Below are positions 9,030-19,266 of a stretch of 64,000 nucleotides of DNA, piece by piece. The first letter of the stretch is position 1, and each line of letters opens with the position of its first letter. The stretch lies in NCBI GenBank assembly GCA_002243285.1, contig CP022585.1, positions 62,001-126,000 on the forward strand. The letters run 5' to 3'. The notes under the pieces were generated by a model, which ran no database searches, was not told the DNA's origin, and saw nothing but the letters and a program-made list of their open reading frames with translations. The position numbers were made by a program, and so were the translations under genes. This DNA comes from Candidatus Fluviicola riflensis. Its GTDB lineage: Bacteria; Bacteroidota; Bacteroidia; Flavobacteriales_D; Crocinitomicaceae.

Positions 9030-9866
9030 ATGAATTTCAGAATGAAACAATGGTTGTTGGCAGGTTTACTGCTTGTGTGTGGTGTCGCTTTCGGGCAACG
9101 TCAAACCAAATTGTCGCGTTCTGAAATTGGCATCATGGTCGGTGGATCGTATTATATCGGTGATCTGAACGCCATGAAACACTTTAAAAATACCAACCTT
9201 GCCGGCGGGATTATCTACCGGTTCAATATCCATTCACGTCTTACCTGGCGTTCCAATTTCATGTATGGTTTTGTAGAAGGTTACGATTCGGATGCCAGCC
9301 GCGATGTGTTGGTCAACCGCAATCTGTCGTTCCAAACTGAACTGTGGGAGTTGGGAAGCGGTGTTGAATTTTCGTATTTCCCGTTTCAGATCGGCCACGA
9401 CCGTTACCGCGGAACGGCCTATTTATTGGCGGAATTGGCCTTGGTTCACATCAATCCGACAACCGATTACAATGGCGATCAGATTGAATTGCAACCGTTA
9501 GGAACCGAAGGACAAGGAACCAGTGCTTCCGATAAAAGTAATTATGGCCTGAATCAATTGGCGGTTCCTTTGGGAATTGGTTTTCGTCTTTCATTGGGCA
9601 AACGTGCTTCCGTGGGAATGGAATATGGCATTCGTTTCCTGTTTACCGATTACCTGGATGACGTAGGCGGTTACCGTTATGCCGATCCAACGATTATCGC
9701 TGCCGAAAACGGCCCGCTCGCCGCCGAATTGAGCAACCGCAGTTTAGACGGTTCACGCTTCGGCAGAAGAGGCAATCCTGCTTCGCGTGACTGGTATTCG
9801 TTTTTCGGCGCCACGTTGACGTTCCGTTTGGGCGATCCTTCGAAATGCCATTTTACGAATCAGTAA
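9030..9866 (+). CDS. DUF6089 family outer-membrane protein
   Basis: This 278-residue protein has a signal peptide (MKQWLLAGLLLVCGVAFG, so the ATG at 9042 is an alternative start) followed by the DUF6089 pattern SEIGIMVGGSYYIGDLN and further beta-strand repeats such as LTWRSNFMYGFVEG and VGMEYGIRFLFTDYLDDV. The family is Bacteroidota-specific and is thought to form an outer-membrane barrel; its role is unknown. It may be co-transcribed with asd. Confidence 0.85.
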   Translation: MNFRMKQWLLAGLLLVCGVAFGQRQTKLSRSEIGIMVGGSYYIGDLNAMKHFKNTNLAGGIIYRFNIHSRLTWRSNFMYGFVEGYDSDASRDVLVNRNLSFQTELWELGSGVEFSYFPFQIGHDRYRGTAYLLAELALVHINPTTDYNGDQIELQPLGTEGQGTSASDKSNYGLNQLAVPLGIGFRLSLGKRASVGMEYGIRFLFTDYLDDVGGYRYADPTIIAAENGPLAAELSNRSLDGSRFGRRGNPASRDWYSFFGATLTFRLGDPSKCHFTNQ

Positions 9867-9906
9867 ATTTCTGTTGATTTTTCGACCTTTGATTTGCCGT
9901 TTTTTC

Positions 9907-9939
9907 TTTCCGTAATATTGCGGGATTACTGAATTTAAA
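9907..9939 (+). repeat. 33-nt intergenic repeat, copy 1
   Basis: The 33 bases starting TTTCCGTAATATTGCGGG are identical to 53347-53379. This copy lies between the convergent ends of the DUF6089 gene and the 10060-10827 gene. It contains the imperfect palindrome CGTAATATTGCG, close to the centre of the palindrome at 3358-3389. Confidence 0.75.
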
Positions 9940-10059
9940 TCATTGAAAAACAGTAATTAACATTGGGTTTTTTCAAAAAACAACCACATTTCCACCTATT
10001 TCGGTTATTCAGAAAAAAGCACACCTCTCACAAAATTTCTTGCTCAATACCGAATACCA

Positions 10060-10827
10060 CTATCTCGTAAACAACTCCTTGTTACCATTCGATCCGGTAA
10101 TAAGTAACGCATTGTTTTCGGCATACCAGGTTCCTAAAAGCACAGATTGCCACTTTCCTTCAGCGTAAGCAATGATGTACAAATTCTTTCCTTTTGTATA
10201 CCATCCAACTCCCGGAATTTTTCCGGTACCGTTATCCGCGCTCTGACCGGAATAATCAGAACCGCTCATGGTGGCTGAACTTCCGTTGTCGGAAATACTT
10301 CCATCTGCATAAAATGTCATTGATTGCGAAAACGTAGATCCCATGTAATTATCTCCGGAACCGGAATTATAGGTTTCGCTTTTGGTCCATTTTCCTTGCA
10401 GGGCAACCGGAAATGTTACACCAGCCGGAAATAGTATTTTTTCAGGAATTTTTTCTGTTTGAGTCGAAGCTGTTTCGCTTTCCTTTGCCATAGCTTTCTC
10501 CACAGTAAAAGGTACTTCAGCACGTTCACCGTTCATTTCAACGATCAATTTACAATTCAGCACAGCGTCCATTCTTTCAGCGGTTAAACCGAAATTGAGT
10601 GTGTTGGTACTTTCTACGGCAGTTCCTGAAAAAGAATTGCCGGTTACAGTTCCTGAAATGACATAGGTTTGCTGCGAATCCTTCATGTCTCCGGATACGG
10701 TTGTGTCATCTTGTAACAGGTTCATGACAACTGCGTCTCCGTTCACTGTTCCGTAATACGTTCCGCTCCACTGTGCAAAAACCGGGGCTACCAAAAAAAG
10801 ACTCATAAATAGTGCTGCTGATTTCAT
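10060..10827 (-). CDS. Secreted hypothetical protein
   Basis: This 255-residue protein has a signal peptide (MKSAALFMSLFLVAPVFA) that sets the start at 10827; an in-frame ATG 14 codons upstream would put a polar extension in front of it and is unlikely. The mature N-terminal region (WSGTYYGTVNGDAVVMNLLQ) is a repeat-like beta pattern of the sort that binds small ligands, and the C-terminal half (LQGKWTKSETYNSGSGDNYMGS) suggests a second beta-rich domain. No family was recognised. It is transcribed alone towards a convergent neighbour. Confidence 0.75.
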   Translation of the reverse strand: MKSAALFMSLFLVAPVFAQWSGTYYGTVNGDAVVMNLLQDDTTVSGDMKDSQQTYVISGTVTGNSFSGTAVESTNTLNFGLTAERMDAVLNCKLIVEMNGERAEVPFTVEKAMAKESETASTQTEKIPEKILFPAGVTFPVALQGKWTKSETYNSGSGDNYMGSTFSQSMTFYADGSISDNGSSATMSGSDYSGQSADNGTGKIPGVGWYTKGKNLYIIAYAEGKWQSVLLGTWYAENNALLITGSNGNKELFTR

Positions 10828-10918
10828 TGACCGATTGTTTTCACTTCCAAAATAGGAAAAAGGCATCAACTTTCCGGTATTCGCGGTGAATTATTCCTGT
10901 GATAACAAAGTGGGAGTT

Positions 10919-11362
10919 TTAAAAAAACAACCTCCCATTCACCCATTCAGGGTCCAGTATCGCTTCGTGTTTTTTATAGAATTCCAATGCGGGTTCGTTC
11001 CATTCCAGCACTTGCCAGTCCATGCGTTTGACGCCGCGTTCTTTGGCAATCGCCACTACTTCCTGAAACAATCGGCCACCAATTCCCCCACGGCGGTATT
11101 CGGGCAACACATAGAAATCTTCGAGGTACAAACAACGGCCTTTCCAGGTAGAATAAGAAGTATAATACAGCGCGAAACCGACTACCAAATCGTTATCGGT
11201 TGTTACCACCAACGCATCGCAGATCTTGTCTTCAAACAAGTCGATGCGCAGCTGTTCGGGCGTATTGATCACTTCGTCCGGAGCGCGCTCGTATTCGGCC
11301 AAAGCCTGGATCAAGCCATGGATCGCACGTTCATCACCCGGTTGTGCTTCGCGAATCAGCAT
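10919..11362 (-). CDS. GNAT family N-acetyltransferase (SSAT-like)
   Basis: This 147-residue GNAT enzyme transfers an acetyl group from acetyl-CoA to an amine. The acetyl-CoA loop is EYRRGGIGGRLFQEV, preceded by the strand YLEDFYVLPE, and the N-terminus (IREAQPGDERAIHGLIQALAEYERAPD) matches diamine/spermidine acetyltransferase-like proteins. The start codon overlaps the sprA stop by one base (TAATG), so it is the distal gene of the maeB-ruvA-sprA operon. In many Flavobacteriia this slot is occupied by gcvH. The substrate is not known. Confidence 0.88.
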   Translation of the reverse strand: MLIREAQPGDERAIHGLIQALAEYERAPDEVINTPEQLRIDLFEDKICDALVVTTDNDLVVGFALYYTSYSTWKGRCLYLEDFYVLPEYRRGGIGGRLFQEVVAIAKERGVKRMDWQVLEWNEPALEFYKKHEAILDPEWVNGRLFF

Positions 11363-14300
11363 TACAAACCACCTAAGTTGTAGCGGAACCGAAGTCCAGT
11401 ACTCATGTTTCCGGTAGGGTAAGACGTTGCAATTTTCGGCGTGGTGATTACCTGATCATAGTAAAGCTGAATCGTGAGGTTGTTCCCCAGGTTATAGTCT
11501 ACCGACGATTTGATCGAGATCACACGCTGACCTGCCGTTGCCTGATTGGTTCCTTCTACAATTTTACGAATCACCGTAAGGTTATCGCGGAATGTAAAGT
11601 CGAAACGAATGTTCAACGGATTCTCAGGTTTCTTACCACGTACTTTAAACGGCAATTGTACTTTTTCAAATTTGTACCCCGTTCCGATCACGAACTCGCT
11701 GCCCATAACCTCAGTTACCTGGTTGTTGTTTAACGAAAGCGTTGCGCTGCGGTCTTTTTTGTACTCGAACTTGGTAATCAATCCTTGCCCGTTTACATTC
11801 CAGGTTGCATCCACACCGATCAGCGGCGAGAAACGCTCGGAAATAGTTACCGATTGCACGTTGTTGCGTGGAATGAAGTTGTCGTTCAAATCAAGGGCAG
11901 AAATATCACCGTTTGCGTCTAGCGTCGCATTCAGGTTCGATTGCACGCCCGCCATCGTTACATTGGAAGAATACCCGTGACGAACCACGAAGTTTTTCAC
12001 GTATTTCTTCATGAACTCAAACTTGGTAAGGCCGTTGTAGTTCACTGTCCAGTTTGGCAATGGCATTGATTTAAACGGATTCGTTGTGCGTTCCGAAACG
12101 TCTGTTTTCGTATAAGCCGTTAAGAATGCTCCGATCACAACTTCCTGCTGTGACAAGCCATAACCTTCGGAATAACCGCTGCTGGTAGTTGTTGAATTGC
12201 TGTTGTGAGCACCCAGGAATTGAGAAACCGATTCTGTATTTGTACGCAGGTTCTCAAAGTTAGTCGATGTGTAACCTGTGCCCAGTTTCGTAAATGCCGA
12301 GCGGATCGAAATGGTTGAATACGTCAACGTAGACATCTGCATGCGGCTTTGCGATTCAAATACGGCATTGTCTTCATTCCAGCGGAAGAAATCAGATGTG
12401 TTTTGCGTCATCGTACGGTTCAGGTTCAAATCGATCGTGAAATCCTTGAATGGCTCCAATGTGCTTCGTCCGGTAATGGTCTGCGAATGCGTAATGGTAT
12501 GCTGACGGTTGAGCGCACTGTTTTGTACCAACCAACCATTATCTGCAGCAATACGTGCAAAATCATAACCTGTTTCTTTTCCGGTTACCGAATACGATTG
12601 CTGGCCGAAAATGAAGCCCGACATCGGTGAACTCATTGCCGGATTAAAGCCTAATAAACGTGCGTCCTGGTTGTAGCCCGGCAGTAAAGTTCCGTTTGTT
12701 TGAGCATACGTTCCGGAAACATTTCGAACCGTCATTAATAAACGACCGCTGAAACCGACCACAGGATTTACCTTGTTGTTTTTCTTGCGTTTTTTCTCGC
12801 GCTCAAACTTGCGTTTTTTACGTTCCCATTTACGCAATTCCTTCTTGGTCATTTCCTCAATCGGCTTGTCCGGTTTCAGTTCTTCTTCTACCACGGGTGG
12901 TTTATCTACTGATGCTTTACCACCGCCTCCTTCTGAGCTACCTGCAGCTCTTCGTCCGCCTCTTCCATCGCCATTGATCTTTTTAAGGAACGCGACTTTG
13001 TTGTAAAGGTTAGTGAAATTGGCCTGGCCCTGAGCGTTGATCGTACGGCTGTTTTGAACAAGGTTCCCGTAGTCTTCCTGACCAAGTGAAGCGCGTTGCC
13101 AGTTGTAAGTTCCGGAATATTTCACGTTCCCTGAAATCCAGTCAAGCGCCGGGATTTTATCAAATGGTAATGTATAAGCAATGCTGTAATCGTGCGTGTA
13201 ATCCATGGTTTTACCCAAAGTGCGCATCTGATCCCAAACCGTGTCTTTAAACTGACGGTAGCTGGTTGGATCGGCCTTGCGGTCAACGATACCATTGGCT
13301 TCGTCAAACAACGAACGATTATTGGCATTGAAACTTGCTTTGATATTTTTGGTAATATCCCAACCGAGTTTGTAATTACGCGTCCATGTAAAGTTTTTCA
13401 CATAAACAGGCTGGAAGACAAAGGTCTGGTCAATGTTATTACGAATCTGGCGTTCGTTGTAATTACGTACCATATCGTTGGTAAACGAAATATTTTTCGG
13501 AACCGGCGAGAGGCTGATATCGCGAACGATTGCCCACCATTTCGATTTCTGCATGAACGGCACTTTCTTGAACGGTTCATATGGTTTCGCACTAAAGCTG
13601 TACGCGTAATTCAATCCGCCTTTCCAAACCTTGGTGCGGTCGTAATTGGTGTTGAAATCACGGTGAAGGTTTTCGCTATAAGCATACGAAGCTGTCCAGT
13701 TGGAAATATCGAAGAAATGCGCTTTTTTACCAGCAGCACGTTCTTTACGAACACCCTGGAAGTTATACGAACGACGTTCTGTGAAATCCTGGCCCAAACG
13801 AGCACGTTCTTTACGCGTTGCTGCGTCGTAAGCTTTCAGTTTCGTATCCGGATTGTACGGATCGTATTCAGGATTGATGATTCCCAATGAATACCCGTAG
13901 AAGAAGGGAACCGAAATTTTCAGACGATTGCCTAAGAACTGGCCCAATTGCATGGTAGACTGGAAGTCGAAACCGATTTTTTCGTTTCGCTGACGATCCT
14001 GAACACGACTGTCTACAGCTCCCCAGTTGATTCCGCTGTAATTTCCTGACATGGAAACATTGGCGAAATCGGCAGCTTGTAATTGCATTTGAGCAACGGC
14101 AGCAGAACCTCCGTCATCCACGAAATCGGTCAAACGCAATTCATTCACCCAAACTTCCACACATTTCGGCAAACCGTCGTCCGGCAATGGATTTCCGTCA
14201 TTATTCGGGTTGCGGATTCCGACCATTACAGTACGGATTCCCTGGAGGTTTGGATTTCCTTTCACCTTGATCTGGCGACTTCCATTGGCTGGATCAGCAA

Positions 14301-17300
14301 TAGCATATTCAACCGTTGTAGAAACATTTGATCCGCTTCCGGTGAGTTCGTTTCGACGCATTTTCAGGTTGATGAGGTCATCAAAAACGATCTCAATGTT
14401 GTTACCTTCCGGCCAGATACTTTCTGGTGTAGTTGAACCCCACGGTGTAAGCGCCAGCGGCATTTCGTATTCGTAGTAGTTGTCTGTGAAGTCAGTCCCC
14501 AAACGCACAAACACCGTAAGATCGTTATCTTGTAATGAGTTCGGTGTTTTTTCTTCACCGTGAACAAACATTTTCAGTTTTTTGTAAGTACGTACGTCAA
14601 ATTGTACGTTGCGGTATGCCGCGCGGGCATCACCATCCTGCAAACCGCATACGTTCAAGGCAAGCGATTGCTCGTTCATCTGACGTTGGTAAGGCTGAGA
14701 AGGGTCGACTTCACGGATAATTCCCGGAGGAATTTCGTATTTCACCGGTGTTTTCTGATCGTTTTCCTCAACATTTACAGCTCCGATGTTGAAATCCGTT
14801 AAATTCGGGTCAATTTGAACACCATCTCCAGGCTGAGTCAAATCCTCACGGAACTGACGCCATTCGCCGCGAATGAATTCCAAACGTGCGAAACGCAACA
14901 ACACTTCTTCATCAAAATCTTTCATGAACATACGCATGAAACGAATAGAGCGGAAATCGCGAATCCCGTTTACAGTTCTTTCAGGTGAACGAACCGGAAT
15001 TTTGAACTGGTACCAGCGCTCTGTTTTGGAACCGTTTTGGTAAATCTGTACGTTGGTAATGAAGTTTTGTCCTACTACCATGTCCTGCGGACGCAAACTT
15101 ACACGATACTGGAAATACGCTTCGGATTCAGCCAGGTTATTATCCTGATTGATATCTTCCAAATCGGGCATGTTGGTGGCGGCAGTGGTGTACTTTTCCA
15201 GGTTCATCGTATCCGACATTTCCGGAGTAGCCGCATTCCCCTGCATTCCGTTGTATTGCTTATAACGTTGAAGGATGTTTAACTGCTCGAAATCGTAATC
15301 GTCGTCACGGTAGAAGTTGTAGTCGTCGTTTGAAGGATCGGAAATCATGCGGTTTTTTGTTGCCTGATCCAATGTTCCGTTTGCCTGTACCCAAGCCACA
15401 TAAGAAGCATAAGCGGTACGCTCGCGGTCGTTGTTGTAACCATCCAACCCGACATCCTGATTAACACGATTGTTCGGGTCAGTATCAAAGGCATTTACTA
15501 CCGTTTGCTGATTTGTTACACGCGCCCATGGAGTGAAATCAACATTCTCATCGCTTCCGTCAGCCGGCAAACCATTTTCAGAAGATTTACGCGAATCCGC
15601 CAATACGTCTTCCGACATATTTCCAAGGTTGAAATACAAATCTCCACCGTTGTGCTGGGTATTCGGATCTACATTTTCAGCATCTTCATTGAACGGATCC
15701 AATACCCAGAACTGAATGTATTCGATGTTCGCTTGTTCAAAATCGTTGGTACTTAAGGCTCGCATGATTCCTCCCCAGCGTTCTTCAGGGTTGGTCCATG
15801 TACCATCAGTATTTACGGTATTCGACTGATCATAGTTATACATTCCACGCTCTCTCGGGTAATAAGCCAGTTCGAGCAATTGAATATTCGGAATGGAACC
15901 GTATTGCTGCTGTAGGTTCGGGAAAATGTCGGTTTGATTTACCAAACGCATACGGCTATCCGACAATTGTGAAGGATCGTCTTTAATGTGTTGCGGTGTA
16001 AGATTATTGCTTTGGTAAAATAACGGGTCGATCAGGTACCAGGCTGTTTTTGATCGCTTGAAACCGGTAGCCAGGTCTTTTTGCATTCCTTCAGGGAATA
16101 AATCTGGCTGGCCTTGCGGTGTGGAAGCCAATCGCCACGCGCTTGCGGTACGCAAATCGATAGTACTTTGGCTGCCTTCAAAATCGTCCAGGTAGGAAAT
16201 ACCTGCTTTACTGATGGCACGTGGTGTACCCGGAATCAGGTGAGCACCCTCACCTTTGAAGGTCAAAATTGATTTTTCTTTGGTCGAAATGATCGGAAGG
16301 AAATCAATGGCTTTGGTTAAAAACGGCAATTCCGTGCGGTAATTGATGTCCAAACCGAGTACGTTGTTTTTGTATGGTTCCGAACCGATATCCACTTTTT
16401 GGGTTACCGGACGTTCCATCATCCGCATCCAGGTAGCACCAATGTTAAAGTCTTTGCTGAAACGGTAATTCAGGTGTGTTCCGAGCAACGATTTTGCCTG
16501 GAACCCGAATACTGAATTACTTTCAATGGAAATTTTGATCGGTGTATTCGATTCCAAAATTCCGGTGTTCAGGATTTTGACACGGCCTAAGTTATAATCA
16601 ACGGTATAATCTTGTCCTTCAACCAGGTTGATCCCGCCAGCGGTTACAGTAACAGCCCCTTCCGGAACGTTCAACGCGTTGAGTGGAATATCGGATGATA
16701 CGGAAGATTGGTATTCTCCTTTGAAAAGGAAACGATTTTTGCTTGGAATTTGCTGAGCAGCCGTTTTGGTTGAATCGTACAATTCGGTGAAAGCAATCCG
16801 GTCGATAATGATATCCGGAATTCCCTCGGCCTGCATTTTTTCCTCCAGTTTCTGCCCGAATGGTTCGATGGATGTAAAGAAAATTCGTCCGTTTCGCGTG
16901 TTAATCGTACCACCGGTTTCGGCTTTATTACCATTGTAATTCACCGGAATAAAGTCAAAGACCCCGTCGGAAAAATTCTGGTTATTGACGTTGTACCGGT
17001 CCATGTCAATCATCGACACAATTTGCTCGTCGTTCAATCCTTCAAACGGGAAATACGGAATCGGAACACTCGTCTCAGGATTGTTGTACATGATATTCAA
17101 ACGGAAACCTTCTTTATCAACCTGGTAAGCTCCGATAGAATAAACGTTTTTCATCATCAAATCCCAAACGCTGATGGTAGGATTGGTGATGGTCGGTTTC
17201 AACAATTTAAGGAACAATGCTTCCTGTCCGGCAACACCATCTGTTGAGAATTCACCGACCTGGTAGGTTTGGCCACGGTAGGTATACTCGTAGGCAACAG

Positions 17301-18678
17301 CCAATACTTCATCGTTGTTCAATGGCTGATTCAGGGAAATGAAACCCAAAAGCGCGTTGTAACTGAATTCGGATTCGGTCAGTTTACGGGCATTTTCTAC
17401 TTTTTCGTAGTGAATTGCCTGCTGGAACGGACCAGGAGTTGCTGCCTGTGAGCTAAGCGTACTTACAGCGGTGTTGAAATTACGTACACCTGGCTGGCCT
17501 GATAACCACGGATACAAACCGTTGGATTCATTGTCAGGTAAATCCTGCGGTGCAAATCCGCCTGGGTTTCCTTCACAGTTTTCTGGTTTTGCTTCTCCCA
17601 AATCGGAGAATGCCAGTATGTTACGGGTGTTTTCGGTATTGTTTACACGATTGGTCAACCAAACCTCCATACGGGTGATGTAGGTTTCGGCAGCCACGTT
17701 TGGCAATTGCGACATCGAATTATCGTACTCGTCGTGGAAGTATAAGTTCACGAAATAGTGACGATTCGCTTCGTAATTGTCGGCTGATAATTCAAATGGT
17801 TGTATCTGTGCTTTTCCGGTGATGTTGATTTCCTGGCGTTTCCCTTTCGAAGAAGCCGCGATTCCGTCAACGGTCAGATTCCCGAAACGCAATTTGGTAT
17901 AGGCGCCAAAAAGTGTTTGTGATCCGGGAATGAGTGAAGTCTGCATCGGCATGGAAACATTTCCCAATTCGATGCGCTGCATGATCTGATCTTCGTCACC
18001 TGAATAACCGAGCTTGGTAATATTGTCGAAGTCAAATGCCGCCTGGGTATTGTAACTTGTGTTGAGTTTCAGTTTGGTACCGATTTGTCCAACGAGGTTC
18101 ATTTGAATCTGCTGCTGGAAATCAAAACGGGTAATACGTCGTTGTTTTACGGGAAGTAACGGATTGTCGTAACGTGAAGAGTTTACACCAAACGATAATT
18201 CAACGCTACCTTGCGGCCTGATCGTAATTTCATCTGATCCGAAGAAGCTTTCAAATGCTTTTCCGGGAATTTTAATCGGGAATTCGAGCGCGCGGTCTTC
18301 TTCGGTTTGTTCGTCGATCTTGCCTTTCCAGTTTTCTCTGAGTGTTTTCTGACGTTCATACTCGAGGTATTCTTCGAGCGTCATCATCGATGGATTGCGG
18401 TAATTGAGGTCGGAATTTCCGATGGTTTCCTTGAAGACGTACGTTCCCGTAACAGGATCAAACACAATGGTTTGCTTCATGTTGGTCGGATCGCCCAAGT
18501 CAAAACTTTGCGGATTGTTTACCGTAGGATCGTTCGGATTCGTAATTGGGAAAGGTAGATTTACCTCGTTACTGTCGGGCTGAGCCAGGGCAATCGGCGA
18601 CAGCAGGCAACCTCCTACAACGATAAAGACGAGTCGTAGCAAGGCGGCGTAATAGTTAGCGACTTTTTTCTGTTCCAA
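11362..18678 (-). CDS. sprA: SprA, type IX secretion outer-membrane translocon
   Basis: SprA (Sov in Porphyromonas) is the giant beta-barrel pore through which T9SS substrates and gliding adhesins cross the outer membrane. At 2438 residues the length is typical. The signal peptide covers roughly residues 1-32 and is followed by the conserved MTLEEYLEYERQKTLRENW segment and the SprA-type barrel repeats. A markedly lysine-rich stretch (EMTKKELRKWERKKRKF and onward, near residues 1935-1970) sits in what should be a loop. The C-terminus GLRFRYNLGGL ends in a barrel strand. It lies 3 bp downstream of ruvA. The type A sorting domains on two proteins in this window are the expected cargo signals. 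Confidence 0.96.
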   Translation of the reverse strand: MEQKKVANYYAALLRLVFIVVGGCLLSPIALAQPDSNEVNLPFPITNPNDPTVNNPQSFDLGDPTNMKQTIVFDPVTGTYVFKETIGNSDLNYRNPSMMTLEEYLEYERQKTLRENWKGKIDEQTEEDRALEFPIKIPGKAFESFFGSDEITIRPQGSVELSFGVNSSRYDNPLLPVKQRRITRFDFQQQIQMNLVGQIGTKLKLNTSYNTQAAFDFDNITKLGYSGDEDQIMQRIELGNVSMPMQTSLIPGSQTLFGAYTKLRFGNLTVDGIAASSKGKRQEINITGKAQIQPFELSADNYEANRHYFVNLYFHDEYDNSMSQLPNVAAETYITRMEVWLTNRVNNTENTRNILAFSDLGEAKPENCEGNPGGFAPQDLPDNESNGLYPWLSGQPGVRNFNTAVSTLSSQAATPGPFQQAIHYEKVENARKLTESEFSYNALLGFISLNQPLNNDEVLAVAYEYTYRGQTYQVGEFSTDGVAGQEALFLKLLKPTITNPTISVWDLMMKNVYSIGAYQVDKEGFRLNIMYNNPETSVPIPYFPFEGLNDEQIVSMIDMDRYNVNNQNFSDGVFDFIPVNYNGNKAETGGTINTRNGRIFFTSIEPFGQKLEEKMQAEGIPDIIIDRIAFTELYDSTKTAAQQIPSKNRFLFKGEYQSSVSSDIPLNALNVPEGAVTVTAGGINLVEGQDYTVDYNLGRVKILNTGILESNTPIKISIESNSVFGFQAKSLLGTHLNYRFSKDFNIGATWMRMMERPVTQKVDIGSEPYKNNVLGLDINYRTELPFLTKAIDFLPIISTKEKSILTFKGEGAHLIPGTPRAISKAGISYLDDFEGSQSTIDLRTASAWRLASTPQGQPDLFPEGMQKDLATGFKRSKTAWYLIDPLFYQSNNLTPQHIKDDPSQLSDSRMRLVNQTDIFPNLQQQYGSIPNIQLLELAYYPRERGMYNYDQSNTVNTDGTWTNPEERWGGIMRALSTNDFEQANIEYIQFWVLDPFNEDAENVDPNTQHNGGDLYFNLGNMSEDVLADSRKSSENGLPADGSDENVDFTPWARVTNQQTVVNAFDTDPNNRVNQDVGLDGYNNDRERTAYASYVAWVQANGTLDQATKNRMISDPSNDDYNFYRDDDYDFEQLNILQRYKQYNGMQGNAATPEMSDTMNLEKYTTAATNMPDLEDINQDNNLAESEAYFQYRVSLRPQDMVVGQNFITNVQIYQNGSKTERWYQFKIPVRSPERTVNGIRDFRSIRFMRMFMKDFDEEVLLRFARLEFIRGEWRQFREDLTQPGDGVQIDPNLTDFNIGAVNVEENDQKTPVKYEIPPGIIREVDPSQPYQRQMNEQSLALNVCGLQDGDARAAYRNVQFDVRTYKKLKMFVHGEEKTPNSLQDNDLTVFVRLGTDFTDNYYEYEMPLALTPWGSTTPESIWPEGNNIEIVFDDLINLKMRRNELTGSGSNVSTTVEYAIADPANGSRQIKVKGNPNLQGIRTVMVGIRNPNNDGNPLPDDGLPKCVEVWVNELRLTDFVDDGGSAAVAQMQLQAADFANVSMSGNYSGINWGAVDSRVQDRQRNEKIGFDFQSTMQLGQFLGNRLKISVPFFYGYSLGIINPEYDPYNPDTKLKAYDAATRKERARLGQDFTERRSYNFQGVRKERAAGKKAHFFDISNWTASYAYSENLHRDFNTNYDRTKVWKGGLNYAYSFSAKPYEPFKKVPFMQKSKWWAIVRDISLSPVPKNISFTNDMVRNYNERQIRNNIDQTFVFQPVYVKNFTWTRNYKLGWDITKNIKASFNANNRSLFDEANGIVDRKADPTSYRQFKDTVWDQMRTLGKTMDYTHDYSIAYTLPFDKIPALDWISGNVKYSGTYNWQRASLGQEDYGNLVQNSRTINAQGQANFTNLYNKVAFLKKINGDGRGGRRAAGSSEGGGGKASVDKPPVVEEELKPDKPIEEMTKKELRKWERKKRKFEREKKRKKNNKVNPVVGFSGRLLMTVRNVSGTYAQTNGTLLPGYNQDARLLGFNPAMSSPMSGFIFGQQSYSVTGKETGYDFARIAADNGWLVQNSALNRQHTITHSQTITGRSTLEPFKDFTIDLNLNRTMTQNTSDFFRWNEDNAVFESQSRMQMSTLTYSTISIRSAFTKLGTGYTSTNFENLRTNTESVSQFLGAHNSNSTTTSSGYSEGYGLSQQEVVIGAFLTAYTKTDVSERTTNPFKSMPLPNWTVNYNGLTKFEFMKKYVKNFVVRHGYSSNVTMAGVQSNLNATLDANGDISALDLNDNFIPRNNVQSVTISERFSPLIGVDATWNVNGQGLITKFEYKKDRSATLSLNNNQVTEVMGSEFVIGTGYKFEKVQLPFKVRGKKPENPLNIRFDFTFRDNLTVIRKIVEGTNQATAGQRVISIKSSVDYNLGNNLTIQLYYDQVITTPKIATSYPTGNMSTGLRFRYNLGGL

Positions 18679-18681
18679 GTG

Positions 18682-19260
18682 TTACAATATTTTCAGGGAT
18701 CCTTTGATCAATTCTTCAACTGATTCGGCTCCGGTTGCAATTTTTTCAATAGCTTTTTCCGCAGATTTTTTATCAAAACCTAAGGAAATCAATGCTGTTA
18801 ACGCATCAAATCGATTAGTATTGTGACCGACAAAAATATTTGTGCCTGCTCCCCATTCCACTTTTACCATTTTGTCTTTCAGGTCGATAATGACACGCTG
18901 GGCAGTTTTTGCTCCAATTCCCTTGATGGATTGGATGGTTCGCACATCATCGGTTTGGATAGCTTGTGCTATTTCGGTTGGTTGTAACGATGAAAGCATG
19001 AGGATAGCTGTGTTGGGACCGATTCCCGAAACGGAAAGTAAAAGGTTGAACAACTCGCGTTCTTCAAGTGTCGCAAATCCGAATAACAGGTGTGCATCTT
19101 CACGAATAATCTGCTGGGTGAAGAGTTTTAGTTGTTCATCAGCACCCAGTGCAGAAAAAGTGTTGAGTGAAATTTTCACGTAATAACCAACACCGCCACA
19201 TTCGATGATGACGTTTGTCGGATTTTTCTCTACCAGCCGGCCGTTCAAGTGTGCGATCAT
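18682..19260 (-). CDS. ruvA: Holliday junction branch migration protein RuvA
   Basis: RuvA binds four-way DNA junctions and loads the RuvB motor in recombinational repair. The 192-residue protein has the N-terminal OB fold (MIAHLNGRLVEKNPTNVIIECGGVGYYV), the two helix-hairpin-helix motifs (SVSGIGPNTAI and SIKGIGAKTAQRV) and the C-terminal domain III (ALISLGFDKKSAEKAIEKI) that contacts RuvB. It lies 6 bp after maeB and 3 bp before sprA; maeB-ruvA-sprA is a gene order I know from other Flavobacteriia. Confidence 0.96.
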   Translation of the reverse strand: MIAHLNGRLVEKNPTNVIIECGGVGYYVKISLNTFSALGADEQLKLFTQQIIREDAHLLFGFATLEERELFNLLLSVSGIGPNTAILMLSSLQPTEIAQAIQTDDVRTIQSIKGIGAKTAQRVIIDLKDKMVKVEWGAGTNIFVGHNTNRFDALTALISLGFDKKSAEKAIEKIATGAESVEELIKGSLKIL

Positions 19261-19266
19261 GTCTGT

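Noticed and set aside
13192..13890. 232-residue forward open frame inside sprA
   Set aside because: Antisense to sprA with no domain; long open frames on the other strand are expected in a 7.3-kb gene.
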